From the NCBI RefSeq assembly GCF_036346295.1, contig NZ_CP107819.1, positions 6,696,001 through 6,760,000 on the forward strand: 64,000 bases of DNA. Direction: 5' to 3'. The notes beneath the pieces are model-generated. The model did not search any database and was not told the origin of the DNA. It saw nothing but the letters and a program-made list of their open reading frames with translations. The stretch comes from Streptomyces sp. NBC_00536 (GTDB taxonomy: Bacteria; Actinomycetota; Actinomycetes; Streptomycetales; Streptomycetaceae). Every line of letters begins with the position of its first letter. Positions within the stretch are counted from its first letter, which is position 1. The translations under genes and the position numbers were made by a program. Below, in pieces: positions 40,172 through 49,191 of the stretch.

Positions 40172-41914
40172 ATGGCCAAGCAGAACGTGGCGGAGCAGTT
40201 CGTCGACATCCTCGTGCGCGCGGGAGTGCGCCGGATGTACGGGGTCGTCGGGGACAGTCTCAATCCGGTCGTGGACGCCATCCGCCGGACCGGCGACATC
40301 GAGTGGATCCAGGTCCGGCACGAGGAGACGGCCGCCTTCGCCGCGGGCGCCGAGGCCCAGCTGACCGGGCGGCTCGCCGCCTGCGCGGGCTCCTGCGGCC
40401 CCGGCAACCTCCATCTGATCAACGGGCTCTACGACGCCCACCGCTCGATGGCCCCGGTCCTGGCCCTCGCCTCGCACATCCCCTCCAGCGAGATCGGCCT
40501 CGGCTACTTCCAGGAGACCCACCCCGACCAGCTCTTCCGCGAGTGCAGTCACTACAGCGAGATGATCTCCAACCCGAAGCAGATGCCCCGGCTGCTGCAG
40601 AGCGCCGTCCAGCACGCCATCGGCCGCGGCGGGGTCAGCGTGGTCACCCTGCCCGGGGACATCGCCTCGCTGCCCGCGCCCGAGCGCTCGATCGAGCACG
40701 CGCTGGTGACCGCCCGGCCGACGGTGCGGCCCGGTGACGGCGAGATCGACGCGCTCGTCCGGATGATCGACGCGGCCGACAAGGTCACCTTGTTCTGCGG
40801 CAGCGGCACGGCCGGGGCGCACGCCGAGGTGATGGAATTCGCGGGCCGGATCAAGTCACCTGTCGGGCACGCCCTGCGCGGCAAGGAGTGGATCCAGTAC
40901 GACAATCCCTACGACGTCGGCATGAGTGGGCTGCTCGGCTACGGCGCGGCCTACGAGGCCACCCACGAGTGCGACCTGCTGATCCTGCTGGGCACGGACT
41001 TCCCCTACAACGCCTTCCTGCCGGACGACGTCAAGATCGTCCAGGTGGACGTGCGCCCCGAACACCTGGGCCGCCGCTCCAAGCTGGACCTCGCGGTCTG
41101 GGGCGACGTACGCGAGACGCTGCGCTGCCTGAACGCCCGGGTCAGGGCCAAGACGGACCGGCGCTTCCTGGACCGGATGCTGAAGAAGCACGCGGACGCC
41201 CTGGAGGGCGTGGTCAAGGCGTACACGCGCAAGGTGGAGAAGCACACCCCGATCCACCCCGAGTACGTCGCCTCGGTCCTCGATGAACTCGCCGACGACG
41301 ACGCGGTGTTCACTGTGGATACAGGCATGTGCAATGTGTGGGCCGCGCGCTATCTTTCCCCGAACGGCAAGCGGCGCATCATCGGCTCCTTCAGCCACGG
41401 CTCCATGGCCAACGCCCTCCCGCAGGCCATCGGGGCACAGTTCATCGACCGGCGGCGTCAAGTGGTCTCGATGTCGGGCGACGGCGGTTTCTCGATGCTG
41501 ATGGGAGATTTCCTCACCCTGGTGCAGTACGACCTCCCCGTCAAAGTGGTCCTCTTCAACAACTCATCCCTGGGCATGGTGGAGCTGGAGATGTTGGTTT
41601 CCGGCCTGCCTTCGTACGGAACCACGAACCACAACCCGGACTTCGCCGCGATCGCCCGCGCGGCGGGGGCCTACGGGGTCCGCGTGGAGAAGCCCAAGCA
41701 GCTCACCGGGGCTCTGAAGGACGCGTTCCGGCACAAGGGACCCGCTCTGGTGGACGTGGTGACCGACCCCAACGCCCTGTCGATTCCACCGAGGATCAGT
41801 GCCGAAATGGTCACCGGTTTCGCACTTTCGGCCAGCAAGATCGTGCTCGACGGCGGCGTCGGCCGGATGATCCAGATGGCTCGATCCAACCTCCGCAACA
41901 TGCCCCGGCCTTGA
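40172..41914 (+). CDS. poxB: Pyruvate oxidase / pyruvate dehydrogenase (quinone), ThDP-dependent
   Basis: A 580-residue ThDP enzyme starting at ATG 40172. The catalytic Glu is in VRHEETAAFAAGAEA. The central FAD-type domain contains LFCGSGTAGAHAEV, and the ThDP-metal motif runs GDGGFSMLMGD to FNNSS. The N-terminus VAEQFVDILVRAGVRRMYGVVGDSLN matches PoxB-type enzymes, which oxidise pyruvate to acetate and CO2 with electrons to quinone at the membrane. Acetolactate synthase is less likely from the termini. Its final 88 bases are duplicated at 29530-29617. Confidence 0.9.
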   Translation: MAKQNVAEQFVDILVRAGVRRMYGVVGDSLNPVVDAIRRTGDIEWIQVRHEETAAFAAGAEAQLTGRLAACAGSCGPGNLHLINGLYDAHRSMAPVLALASHIPSSEIGLGYFQETHPDQLFRECSHYSEMISNPKQMPRLLQSAVQHAIGRGGVSVVTLPGDIASLPAPERSIEHALVTARPTVRPGDGEIDALVRMIDAADKVTLFCGSGTAGAHAEVMEFAGRIKSPVGHALRGKEWIQYDNPYDVGMSGLLGYGAAYEATHECDLLILLGTDFPYNAFLPDDVKIVQVDVRPEHLGRRSKLDLAVWGDVRETLRCLNARVRAKTDRRFLDRMLKKHADALEGVVKAYTRKVEKHTPIHPEYVASVLDELADDDAVFTVDTGMCNVWAARYLSPNGKRRIIGSFSHGSMANALPQAIGAQFIDRRRQVVSMSGDGGFSMLMGDFLTLVQYDLPVKVVLFNNSSLGMVELEMLVSGLPSYGTTNHNPDFAAIARAAGAYGVRVEKPKQLTGALKDAFRHKGPALVDVVTDPNALSIPPRISAEMVTGFALSASKIVLDGGVGRMIQMARSNLRNMPRP

Positions 41915-42001
41915 GCCCGAAGGAGTGCGGATTGCCACGGTGGGAAGAAGCCCTTCCGTAGGCCTGTTCGAGAGGGATTCGGGATACGGAGGGCTGTCGC
42001 C

Positions 42002-42508
42002 GTGCGGGTGGGGGCGAACACCGGAAAACTGTCGAGAAGAGGGCGGCCCGTGCCGCGGGAACCGTCGGCCACGGTCGACGCGGGCGCGGTGGACACGCTG
42101 TGGATCACCCGCCGCGTGCGCCGGGCGGACTTGAAAGCGGTGGGTGAAGTACGCCGGACATTACGGGAGTTGCTCCGGCATCGGTGCCGGAGCGATACGG
42201 CCGACGTGGCGGAACTGCTCGCCACCGAACTCGTGACCAATGCCCTCGTCCACACCGAGCAGGGGGCCGAGGTGTTCGCCAGCCTCACCGCCACCCGGCT
42301 GCGGGTGGAAGTGCGGGACTTCGCCGCCCGCCACCCCAGACCGTTCGTACCGACCGCCGACGACGGTACGCACGGCCGGGGGCTGGTGCTGGTGCAGGCC
42401 CTCGCCGACACCTGGGGAGTGGACGCCCTGGGCGGTTCCATGGGCAAGGTGGTGTGGTTCGAGATCGACGCGGGCGCCGACGCGGCATGGGCGGTGGAAC
42501 CGGCATAG
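42002..42508 (+). CDS. Anti-sigma-type ATP-binding protein (HATPase_c_2)
   Basis: A 168-residue protein from GTG 42002; the true start could be slightly downstream. The Bergerat fold is clear: N box ELLATELVTNALVHTE, and G-box region DDGTHGRGLVLVQALADTWG with a truncated lid, then GKVVWFEI. This is the SpoIIAB/RsbW-like group, very numerous in Streptomyces, which bind and phosphorylate anti-anti-sigma factors or act in light and stress signalling. No partner gene is adjacent. Confidence 0.82.
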   Translation: MRVGANTGKLSRRGRPVPREPSATVDAGAVDTLWITRRVRRADLKAVGEVRRTLRELLRHRCRSDTADVAELLATELVTNALVHTEQGAEVFASLTATRLRVEVRDFAARHPRPFVPTADDGTHGRGLVLVQALADTWGVDALGGSMGKVVWFEIDAGADAAWAVEPA

Positions 42509-42557
42509 GCCGCGTCACGTCACGCGCCCGGACCGGCCCTCGCCGCCACGGTGGCCG

Positions 42558-42602
42558 GTCAGCCGGACTGCCGTCAGCCGGACCGCCGTCAGCCGAACTG
42601 CT
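42558..42602. repeat. 15-bp tandem triplication at the end of the DUF2637 gene
   Basis: Three contiguous copies of GTCAGCCGGACTGCC-like sequence start at 42558, 42573 and 42588. The third includes the stop codon of the minus-strand gene, so the two extra copies duplicate its last codons behind the stop. Confidence 0.85.
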
Positions 42603-43674
42603 GCTCCAGGTCCTTCAGTTTGCGCTCCAGTGAATCGAGCCGGGGGATGGTCTGGGTGTCGTCCTCGGCGGTGAGGTCCACCGTCCGGGACGCCGGCTCG
42701 GCCGGATCCGGGCCGTTGACGGCCTGGAGCGACGGCCGCCGCCGCAGCGGGAGCTGTCCCGCGTCGGACAGGGCCGGTTCGGCGCCGAGGGCGGGCGCCG
42801 AAGCCGCCGTCGTGCCGGGGGAGTCGGCGATCTCCCGTTCCTCCATGCCGGCCTCTTCCATCCGGCGGCCCCGTGAGCGGCCGAAGGCACGGCTCTGCCG
42901 TCCCAGCGCCTTGATGCGGGCCCGGTCCAGCCGGTTCTGATCCCGCCTGCGGTGCCGGTCCTGGGCCTTCTCGCGCTTGTCCTCGCGGACTTCGTCGACG
43001 GCCTCGTCGAGGGTGCGTACGCCCTCCAGCAGCATCAGCGACCAGGCGCCGAAGGTCTCCCGCGGAGCCCGCAGCCAGCGCACGATCCGGATCTGCGGCA
43101 ACGGCCGCGGCACCAGGCCCTGTTCGCGCAGCGCCGCCCGGCGGGTCTGCTTCAGGGCCCGGTCGAAGAGGACCGCCGCGGACAGCGACATCCCGGAGAA
43201 GAACTGCGGGGCGCCGTCGTGCCCCAACCCCCTGGGTGCGTGCACCCAGTTGAACCAGGCCGCCGCCCCCGCGAAGAGCCACACCAGTATCCGCGACCCC
43301 AGGGCCGCGTCGCCGTGGCTGGCCTCGCGGACGGCGAGCACCGAGCAGAACATCGCGGCGCCGTCGAGGCCGAAGGGGACCAAGTACTCCCAGCCTCCGG
43401 AGAGGTTGAGGTTCTGCCGGCCGAAGCCGACCAGTCCGTGGAAGGAGAGCGCCGCGGCGACGGCCGCGCAGCAGAAGAGCAGGACGTACGAGGCGGTGCC
43501 GTAGACGGCCTCCTTGCGGCGGCGGCGGTCCTCGCTGCGTTCCCAGCTGTCCTCGGACGCGGCCTTCTCGCCCTCGCGCTTGCTCTTGGCCAGCACCGCC
43601 ACTGCCGCAAGTACGCCCAGGATCAGCAGGCTGCCGGGCAGCAGCCAGTCCAGCGATATGTCGGTCAGTCTCAT
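42589..43674 (-). CDS. DUF2637 membrane protein
   Basis: A 361-residue protein. It has an N-terminal transmembrane helix (WLLPGSLLILGVLAAVAVLA), then three more in the DUF2637 block (YVLLFCCAAVAAALSFHGLVGFG, LVPFGLDGAAMFCSVLAVREA, ILVWLFAGAAAWFNWVHA). A charged C-terminal half follows (EVREDKREKAQDRHRRRDQNRLDRARIK) and a terminal coiled-coil (LDSLERKLKDLEQQFG). DUF2637 is typical of actinobacterial plasmids and integrative elements (Spd/Rep-linked), but here no other conjugation gene is seen. Function unknown. Confidence 0.82.
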   Translation of the reverse strand: MRLTDISLDWLLPGSLLILGVLAAVAVLAKSKREGEKAASEDSWERSEDRRRRKEAVYGTASYVLLFCCAAVAAALSFHGLVGFGRQNLNLSGGWEYLVPFGLDGAAMFCSVLAVREASHGDAALGSRILVWLFAGAAAWFNWVHAPRGLGHDGAPQFFSGMSLSAAVLFDRALKQTRRAALREQGLVPRPLPQIRIVRWLRAPRETFGAWSLMLLEGVRTLDEAVDEVREDKREKAQDRHRRRDQNRLDRARIKALGRQSRAFGRSRGRRMEEAGMEEREIADSPGTTAASAPALGAEPALSDAGQLPLRRRPSLQAVNGPDPAEPASRTVDLTAEDDTQTIPRLDSLERKLKDLEQQFG

Positions 43675-43892
43675 GCGGTGTCCCTGCCCTCGCGTATGCG
43701 GCTATGCGGCTGTGCGGCTTTCCGGGCGCCATAGTGGCGGATCGCGCAAGGGCCGCACGCGGGTTTCGGGGCAAGAGGACGCCAATGGGGGGCGGGGCCC
43801 GCCGGATAGGGTGTTGTGGGTCGAACTACCGCTCGTTCAAGGTCAATTGCGTTCGAATAACCCCACCCGAACGGGTGGCTTCGCCCGTGGCA

Positions 43893-44741
43893 TCAAGCCG
43901 CGGCGCCCGCCGTCAGCCGGGCGACCCGGTCCGCGTCGCAGGTCCGGGGGCAGGTGACACAGGTGTCCTCGGGGCGGATCGTGTAGAAGAGGCAGCAGCC
44001 GACCCGGTTGCGGGTGGGCAGCTCCTCGCCCGCGGGGCCGGTGAGCGTACGGAATCCGCTCCCGCCGGTGTACGGGGCGTTCGCGCCCGGCAGCAGCAGG
44101 TCCAGCTCGGCCCGCGCGCGGCCCTCCTCGCCGAGCAGCTGCCCGGCGTACCAGAGGCTTTCGACGACCTCGTCCGTCACCATGCCCCACAGCGCTCGGC
44201 GGCCGCGCCGCATCCGGGGGCCGAAGCCCTCCAGGACCGGCCCGAGGTGCTCGGCGACCGCCGCCCGCACCTCCGCGCGCAGCGCCTCCTCGTCGGGGAC
44301 GACCCGGGCCCCGGGGAGCGCGGCGGCCGGATCGTCCGGCAGGCACGCGAAATCCTCGACGCGGACGCTCATCAGGCCCCGGGTGCGGTGGAAGGCGACC
44401 CGGTCCGCGGGCAGCCGGGGCACGCGGCGCGCCAGCAGCCACGGGACGGTGAACAGCAGGCAGGCGGGCCACGCGTAGCGGTGCAGGCCGAAACCGGCGA
44501 TCACATCGGGGCGGGCCTGGCGGCCGTGGTCCCGGAGGACCTGGGCGTCGTCCCAGGCGAGGAAGGAATCCAGCGCCGGGCCGCCCGCTGCCAGCTCGTC
44601 CGCGCCGACCCATCCCGCGCCGCGGGGGGTGGGCTCGTCGGCGGGGCGTTGCGTGATCCGCAGCCCCGGGTGGACCTCGGAGAGGCGGGCGTAGGCGTTC
44701 GAGACGGGGGAGGGGGCTGCCGTGACGGCCGTGGGGACCAT
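43893..44741 (-). CDS. FhuF-like ferric-siderophore reductase, 2Fe-2S C-terminus
   Basis: A 282-residue protein. The C-terminal cysteines Cys249-Cys250, then Cys261 and Cys264 (VGCCLFYTI, TCVTCPRTC), fit the CC-X10-C-X2-C cluster of FhuF reductases that release iron from ferric siderophores in the cytoplasm. The N-terminal two thirds match the IucA/FhuF-like helper fold loosely (YAWPACLLFTVPWLLARRVPRL). An iron box lies 26 bases upstream of the start, so it should be derepressed in low iron. It is a single-gene unit divergent from the GntR gene. Confidence 0.87.
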   Translation of the reverse strand: MVPTAVTAAPSPVSNAYARLSEVHPGLRITQRPADEPTPRGAGWVGADELAAGGPALDSFLAWDDAQVLRDHGRQARPDVIAGFGLHRYAWPACLLFTVPWLLARRVPRLPADRVAFHRTRGLMSVRVEDFACLPDDPAAALPGARVVPDEEALRAEVRAAVAEHLGPVLEGFGPRMRRGRRALWGMVTDEVVESLWYAGQLLGEEGRARAELDLLLPGANAPYTGGSGFRTLTGPAGEELPTRNRVGCCLFYTIRPEDTCVTCPRTCDADRVARLTAGAAA

Positions 44742-44767
44742 GGGACCACCGAATCGCGCGATCGTTA

Positions 44768-44786
44768 ACAGGTAAGCCTTACCTTA
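44768..44786. promoter_or_regulatory. DtxR/IdeR (DmdR)-type iron box
   Basis: The segment ACAGGTAAGCCTTACCTTA contains the 15-bp perfect palindrome AGGTAAG-C-CTTACCT (44770-44784). It agrees well with the actinobacterial iron-box consensus TTAGGTTAGGCTAACCTAA. It sits just upstream of the FhuF-like gene and would repress it when Fe2+ is plentiful. Confidence 0.82.
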
Positions 44787-44881
44787 CCTGATCTCGTACG
44801 GTCCGTATCGGCGGTGACCCCGCTCCGTCACCTATTCTCGGAGGAAAGCCGCAGGCAGGGACCCGACCGGAGGAGGACCGC

Positions 44882-45565
44882 ATGCACGGCACGGCCCGAG
44901 CCCGGGTGCCCGAACAGAGCCGTCCGGAGGGGGTGGGCGCCGCCGCCCGCCCGCCGGTGCGGCGTCACTCCGTCCGCGGGCAGGTCCTCGACGCGCTGCG
45001 CGCGGCGCTGGTCGACGGGTCCCTCGTTCCCGGCGAGATCTACTCCGGGCCCGCGCTCGGGGACCGCTTCGGGGTCTCCGCGACGCCCGTGCGCGAGGCG
45101 ATGCAGCAGCTGGCGCTGGAGGGGGCGGTGGAATGCCTCCCCAACCGGGGCTTCCGGGTGATCGCCCGGACCCCCGGCGAGCTGGCCGAGCTGGCCGAGG
45201 TACGGGCGCTGCTGGAGGTCCCGGTGCTGCTGGGGCTGGTCCGCGGCGCCGACCCCGGGGCCTGGGCCGGGCTGCGGCCGCTGGCCGAGGCGGGGGTCGC
45301 GGCGGCGGAGGCGGGTGATCTGCCGGGGTACGCGGAGGCCGACCGGGCGTTTCACCGGGCGGTGCTCGGGCTGGCGGGCAACGGGCAGCTGATCCGGGTG
45401 GCGGACGAGGTCCACCAGCGGATCCAGTGGGCTGCCCGCAGCCGGCTCTCGGTGCTGCGGACCGATGCGGGGCAGCATGTGGCGCTGCTGGATGCGGTTC
45501 TCGCCGCCGACGCGGCCACGGCGCAAACCCTGATCCACGCCCACTACGCCTGGCCCCCGCACTAA
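44882..45565 (+). CDS. GntR-family transcriptional regulator (FCD type)
   Basis: A 227-residue regulator. The N-terminal winged helix covers residues 28-95 (VRGQVLDALRAALVDGSLVPGE, VSATPVREAMQQLALEGAVE). The all-helical FCD ligand-binding domain follows, with the metal-binding histidines suggested by DRAFHRAVLG and HVALLDAVLAAD. FadR/FCD regulators sense small organic acids; the ligand and regulon are not visible here. Its start lies 95 bases past the iron box and the downstream sequence is a repeat field. Confidence 0.88.
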   Translation: MHGTARARVPEQSRPEGVGAAARPPVRRHSVRGQVLDALRAALVDGSLVPGEIYSGPALGDRFGVSATPVREAMQQLALEGAVECLPNRGFRVIARTPGELAELAEVRALLEVPVLLGLVRGADPGAWAGLRPLAEAGVAAAEAGDLPGYAEADRAFHRAVLGLAGNGQLIRVADEVHQRIQWAARSRLSVLRTDAGQHVALLDAVLAADAATAQTLIHAHYAWPPH

Positions 45566-45590
45566 CCCCCGGCCGCGCCGAGCCACCTCC

Positions 45591-46310
45591 GCCCTCAATC
45601 GCCGGGCGGGCCGGGGGCAGCTGCCCGCTGCCCGGCGGGCGGGCCGGGGGGTGCGGCCCGGACGCGCCCTCAATCGCCGGGCGGGCTGACGTGCCTCCGG
45701 CGGGCCCTCAAACGCCGGGCAGGCTGGATGTGCCCCGCTCGGACCGGCCCTCACTCGCCGCGTGGGCGGATGTGCCTCCGGCGGGCCCTCAATCGCCGGG
45801 CGGGCTGGAGGTGGCGGGCCGGTGCCTGCCGGGCGGGCTGCCGGAGGGTCGACCGATGCCCGCCTGACGGGCTTGGAGGGTGTGGTCCGGACGTGCCCTC
45901 GATTGCCGGGCGGGCTGACGTGCCTCCGGCGGGCCCTCAATCGCCGGGCAGGCTGGAGGTGGCGGGTTGATGTCCGGCGGGCGGGCGGGCTGGAGGTGGT
46001 CGGCTGGCTCCGGGCCGGGGTATTCCAGCCCCGAGAGCGATGGGGGCGGGGACCGCTTCGGCTCAGCCGATGTTTGAGCCGCTGGTCCGCCATTCCAGCC
46101 CCGCCGGCGTTTGAGGCGCGGGTCCGGGCGGAGCCCGGCGGGGGTGCGGCTCTGTTGCCGGGTGTCCCTCGGTGTGGCCTCCGGCGGGCCCTCAAACGCC
46201 GGGCGGGCTGGGGGTGCCGGGCAGGCTGGAGGTGGCGGGCTGCTTGCGGCGCAGGCTCGGCTCCAGCCCCGCCGGCGTTTGAGGCGCGGGTTCGGGCGGA
46301 GCCCGGGGGG
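45591..46310. repeat. Second field of dispersed palindromic repeats
   Basis: At least ten copies of a core CCCTCAA(T/A)CGCCGGGCGGGCT, or its inverse CAGCCCCGCCGGCGTTTGAGG, lie near 45592, 45667, 45704, 45748, 45785, 45895, 45933, 46096, 46189 and 46264. Spacers are short and GC-rich and often contain GTGCCTCCGGCGGG or GGAGGTGGCGGG. The array fills the 749 bases between the convergent GntR and helical-repeat genes. Frames crossing it are repeat translation. No other gene is visible. Confidence 0.8.
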
Positions 46311-46314
46311 CCGG

Positions 46315-47085
46315 TCAGGCCGCGGGGGACAGGTGGGCGGCCAGCCAGGTGGGGATGCCGCCCAGGAGGCGGAAGAGGCGGAGGGCTTCGGCGCGGAGGC
46401 GGGCGGCTTCCGGCTCGGGTTCGGCCTCCGCCAGGGCGGCCAGGGCGGGGGCCGTGCCGACCAGGAAGCCCAGCTCCTCCCGGATGCGGAGCGATTCCGC
46501 GAAGCCGTGCCGGGCCTCCGCCAGCTCTCCGTCCCGCAGCGCGAGCCCGGCCAGGTGGCGCCAGGTGAAGGACAGCAGCAGGGTGTCCCCGTGCGCCGTG
46601 GCCCCCGCGTGGGCCCGCCGGTAGGCCGGCCCGGCCGCCTGCGGGGAGTCGGCGAGGTGCTCCGCGACCAGCCCCCGCCGGAAGTCCAGCAGTGGTCGGG
46701 TGGGCGACCCGGGGGCGAGGAGCGCCGCCGCCCGTCCCAGCGCGGAGCGCGCCTCGTCGGCGCGGTCCCGGACGCCCAGGACCGTGGCGGCGTAGGCCAG
46801 TTGGCCGCGTTCACAGGCGGCCGCGCCGCGCTCGTCGTCGTCCCGGGCCACGGCTTCGGCGACCCGTAGCGCGTCCTCCGCCTCGGCCCAGCCCTGCCCG
46901 GTGAACAGGCACCGCTCGACCAGCAGCGCGGTGCGCTGTACGGCCGGTCCGGCGCTCGTGGCGTGCGCGTCCAGCAGGGCCGCCGCATCCGTCCAGCAGC
47001 CCCGCGAGCGAAGCCGCCATATCGCCCGCTGGAGGGGGTCGTCTCCCCCGGTCATTCCGGCACCCGACATGGCGGTGTCCGCCAC
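46315..47085 (-). CDS. Helical-repeat (TPR-like) protein
   Basis: A 256-residue protein from GTG 47085, which has GGGGAGGG five bases upstream; an ATG at 47202 would add an unlikely N-terminus. The sequence is almost entirely paired Ala/Leu/Arg helices (AEAEDALRVAEAVARDDD, YAATVLGVRDRADEARSALGRAA, EARHGFAESLRIREELGFL), the look of tetratricopeptide repeats. Such domains form scaffolds for protein contacts; they occur as stand-alone proteins and as the ends of LuxR/SARP regulators. No enzymatic motif is seen. Confidence 0.7.
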   Translation of the reverse strand: MADTAMSGAGMTGGDDPLQRAIWRLRSRGCWTDAAALLDAHATSAGPAVQRTALLVERCLFTGQGWAEAEDALRVAEAVARDDDERGAAACERGQLAYAATVLGVRDRADEARSALGRAAALLAPGSPTRPLLDFRRGLVAEHLADSPQAAGPAYRRAHAGATAHGDTLLLSFTWRHLAGLALRDGELAEARHGFAESLRIREELGFLVGTAPALAALAEAEPEPEAARLRAEALRLFRLLGGIPTWLAAHLSPAA

Positions 47086-47252
47086 ATTGCCCTCCCCAAA
47101 GCAGCCAAGCAGCGCGCTGCCCGCGCCCTGGGGCGAAATGAGAGCACGGATCCACTTGATCGGCCAAGGGGTCGGGTGAACCTTTTCACAAAGTCCGGAC
47201 ACCTCGTCAGCCGCCCCCGGCCACCCTGCCGACCCCCCGGCCGGGCCGCTGA

Positions 47253-48938
47253 TCAGCTCATCCGCAGTGCCAGGAAGAAGTCCAGCTTGTCCTCCAGCCG
47301 CGAAAGATCGCGCGCCGTCAACTGCTCGATTCGCCCGACGCGGTACCGCAGCGTGTTGACGTGCAGGTGCAGCCGGGTCGCGCAGCGGGTCCAGGACCCG
47401 TCGCAGTCGAGGAAGGCCTCCAGGGTCGGGATCAGCTCCGCCCGGTGGCGCCGGTCGTAGTCCCGCAGCGGGTCGAGCAGCCGCGCGGTGAACGCACGGC
47501 GTACGTCGTCCGGGACGAACGGAAGCAGCAGGACGTGCGAGGCCAGCTCGTGGTGGCCCGCGGCGCAGACCCGGCCCGGCCGTGCGGCCGCGACCCGGCG
47601 GGCGTGCCGGGCCTCCTCCAGGGCCCCGCGCAGCCCCTCGGCGGAGTGCACCGCCGCGCTGACGCCGAGCGTGAGCCGCCCGTCGTCGGCGAGACCGGCC
47701 GCCAGGGGCTCCCGTACGGACGCCAGGAGCTCGTCGGCGTGCAGCGCGGTGTCGGGGCCCTTGTCGGCCGCGCCCTCCGCGGCGTCCGCGGCCAGCGCGG
47801 GCAGCGGTACGAGCGCGATCGCCTCGTCGCCCGCGTGGGCGACGGCGATCCGGTCCGAGGGCTCCGGGCCCGACACGGACGGGTCGACCAGGATCTCCTC
47901 CAGCAGCGACTGGGCCACCGGACCGCCGGGGATGTCCCCGCCGTCCCAGTCCACCCGCGCCACCACGACCTGCCAGTGCGGGGCGGCGCCCAGCCCGGGC
48001 AGCAGCACCGGGGCCGCGACCCGCAGCCGGGCCGCGATCTCGGCGGGCGGGGCGCCCGTCTGGACGAGCTCCAGCACTTCCTGGGCGAGGCGGCGCCGGA
48101 CCGTACGGGCGGCGTCGCGCCGGTCCCGCTCGACCGCGATCAGCTGGGTGACGCCCTGGAGCAGGTCCAGGCGCTCGGCGGGCCAGTCGCCCGCGTCGGC
48201 CTCGACGGCCAGCAGCCAGTCCGACAGCACGCTCTCGCGCACGTCACGGGCGGCGGGGCCGGGCCCCCGCCCATGTCCCCTGATCGGGAAGAGCGAGTAG
48301 GTAATACCCTGGATGGAGATCCGGTGCGGGCCCCTTCGGCCGGTCCGGACCGCCGCCAGGTGTTCGCTGGCCAGCGCCGCGCAGATGCCGGGCGCCAGCG
48401 GTTCGCCCGCTCCGGCGATCTGCCTGCCCGTGGGGGACAGCACCCAGGCGCGCAGATCGAGGTCCGTGGTGAGCAGATCGAGGACCACATCGGGGCCCCC
48501 GCCGGCGGGACCGGAGGTCATCAGGCGGCGATGGCGGTCCACGACGGCCGCGAGGTCCCCCGCGCGCTCCCCGGAAACCTGCCGTACGACGTACTCGGTG
48601 ATCGTGGCGAATGCAACGTCTTCGTTCACAGCGAACAACGGCAGCCGGTTGCGCCGACAGGCTGATACCAGGTCGTCCGGGATGTCTCCCAGCTCGGCCT
48701 CGCCGGCGGCCAGGCCCGCCACTCCCGCGCTCGCGAGGATTCGTACGAACGGCTCGGAGTCGTCCGAATTTCGCCTCCAGGCCAGGCCGGTCAGGACGAG
48801 TTCGCCTCCGGTGAGGTATCGGCTGGGATCCCTCAGGTCCGTTGTCATGACGCCCCGGACCGTCCGGTCGAGCTCGTCCTCGCCGCCCAGCAGCCGCAGC
48901 CCCAGCGCCTCGGTTTCCAGCAGTGCGCGCAGCCGCAT
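47253..48938 (-). CDS. pucR: PucR-family transcriptional regulator of purine catabolism
   Basis: A 561-residue protein starting at ATG 48938. Residues 1-130 are the PucR sensor domain (VRGVMTTDLRDPSRYLTGGELVLTG). The central part is GGDEF/CdaR-like (VVVARVDWDG). The C-terminus is the PucR helix-turn-helix (LIPTLEAFLDCDGSWTRCATRL, VNTLRYRVGRIEQLT). It is divergent from xdhB with 253 bases between starts and very likely controls the xanthine dehydrogenase operon in response to purines. Confidence 0.88.
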   Translation of the reverse strand: MRLRALLETEALGLRLLGGEDELDRTVRGVMTTDLRDPSRYLTGGELVLTGLAWRRNSDDSEPFVRILASAGVAGLAAGEAELGDIPDDLVSACRRNRLPLFAVNEDVAFATITEYVVRQVSGERAGDLAAVVDRHRRLMTSGPAGGGPDVVLDLLTTDLDLRAWVLSPTGRQIAGAGEPLAPGICAALASEHLAAVRTGRRGPHRISIQGITYSLFPIRGHGRGPGPAARDVRESVLSDWLLAVEADAGDWPAERLDLLQGVTQLIAVERDRRDAARTVRRRLAQEVLELVQTGAPPAEIAARLRVAAPVLLPGLGAAPHWQVVVARVDWDGGDIPGGPVAQSLLEEILVDPSVSGPEPSDRIAVAHAGDEAIALVPLPALAADAAEGAADKGPDTALHADELLASVREPLAAGLADDGRLTLGVSAAVHSAEGLRGALEEARHARRVAAARPGRVCAAGHHELASHVLLLPFVPDDVRRAFTARLLDPLRDYDRRHRAELIPTLEAFLDCDGSWTRCATRLHLHVNTLRYRVGRIEQLTARDLSRLEDKLDFFLALRMS

Positions 48939-48980
48939 GATGTCGCCGCCGATCTGTCTCGATGTTGCCGTTGGAAATCG

Positions 48981-49001
48981 GGCAGGTCAGTGCATCCTGC
49001 C
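48981..49001. promoter_or_regulatory. Inverted repeat in the pucR-xdhB intergenic region
   Basis: GGCAGG and CCTGCC are exact complements 9 bases apart, 43 bases upstream of pucR and about 190 bases upstream of xdhB. It is a candidate regulator binding site, short enough that chance is possible in GC-rich DNA. Confidence 0.35.
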
Positions 49002-49191
49002 TTTCATACGAATCTACAAGACGAGGGAGGCCGTCAGCCAACTCCTTCATGGTTTCGGTGACTGCACCCGAGGGACGCGTGGCTTGTGTACTGACTCCAC
49101 ACCGCGTTAACAGCACGTGAACGACCAGTCGAGGGTCTTCGGGCCCGTTGGCTTGAAGTGATCGATACGATGAAGAAGAAGAGAGCCGCAC

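Noticed and set aside
34687..40422. A 1911-codon open frame on the minus strand
   Set aside because: It runs antisense through the subtilase and PP2C-like genes, has low-complexity Gly/Ala/Arg/Val composition typical of GC-rich shadow frames, and shows no domain.
42589..43674. DUF2637 gene as proof of an integrated conjugative element
   Set aside because: No integrase, replication, transfer gene or attachment-site repeat lies nearby.
45591..46310. CRISPR array
   Set aside because: Repeat units occur in both orientations with variable spacing and degenerate sequence, and no cas gene is near.
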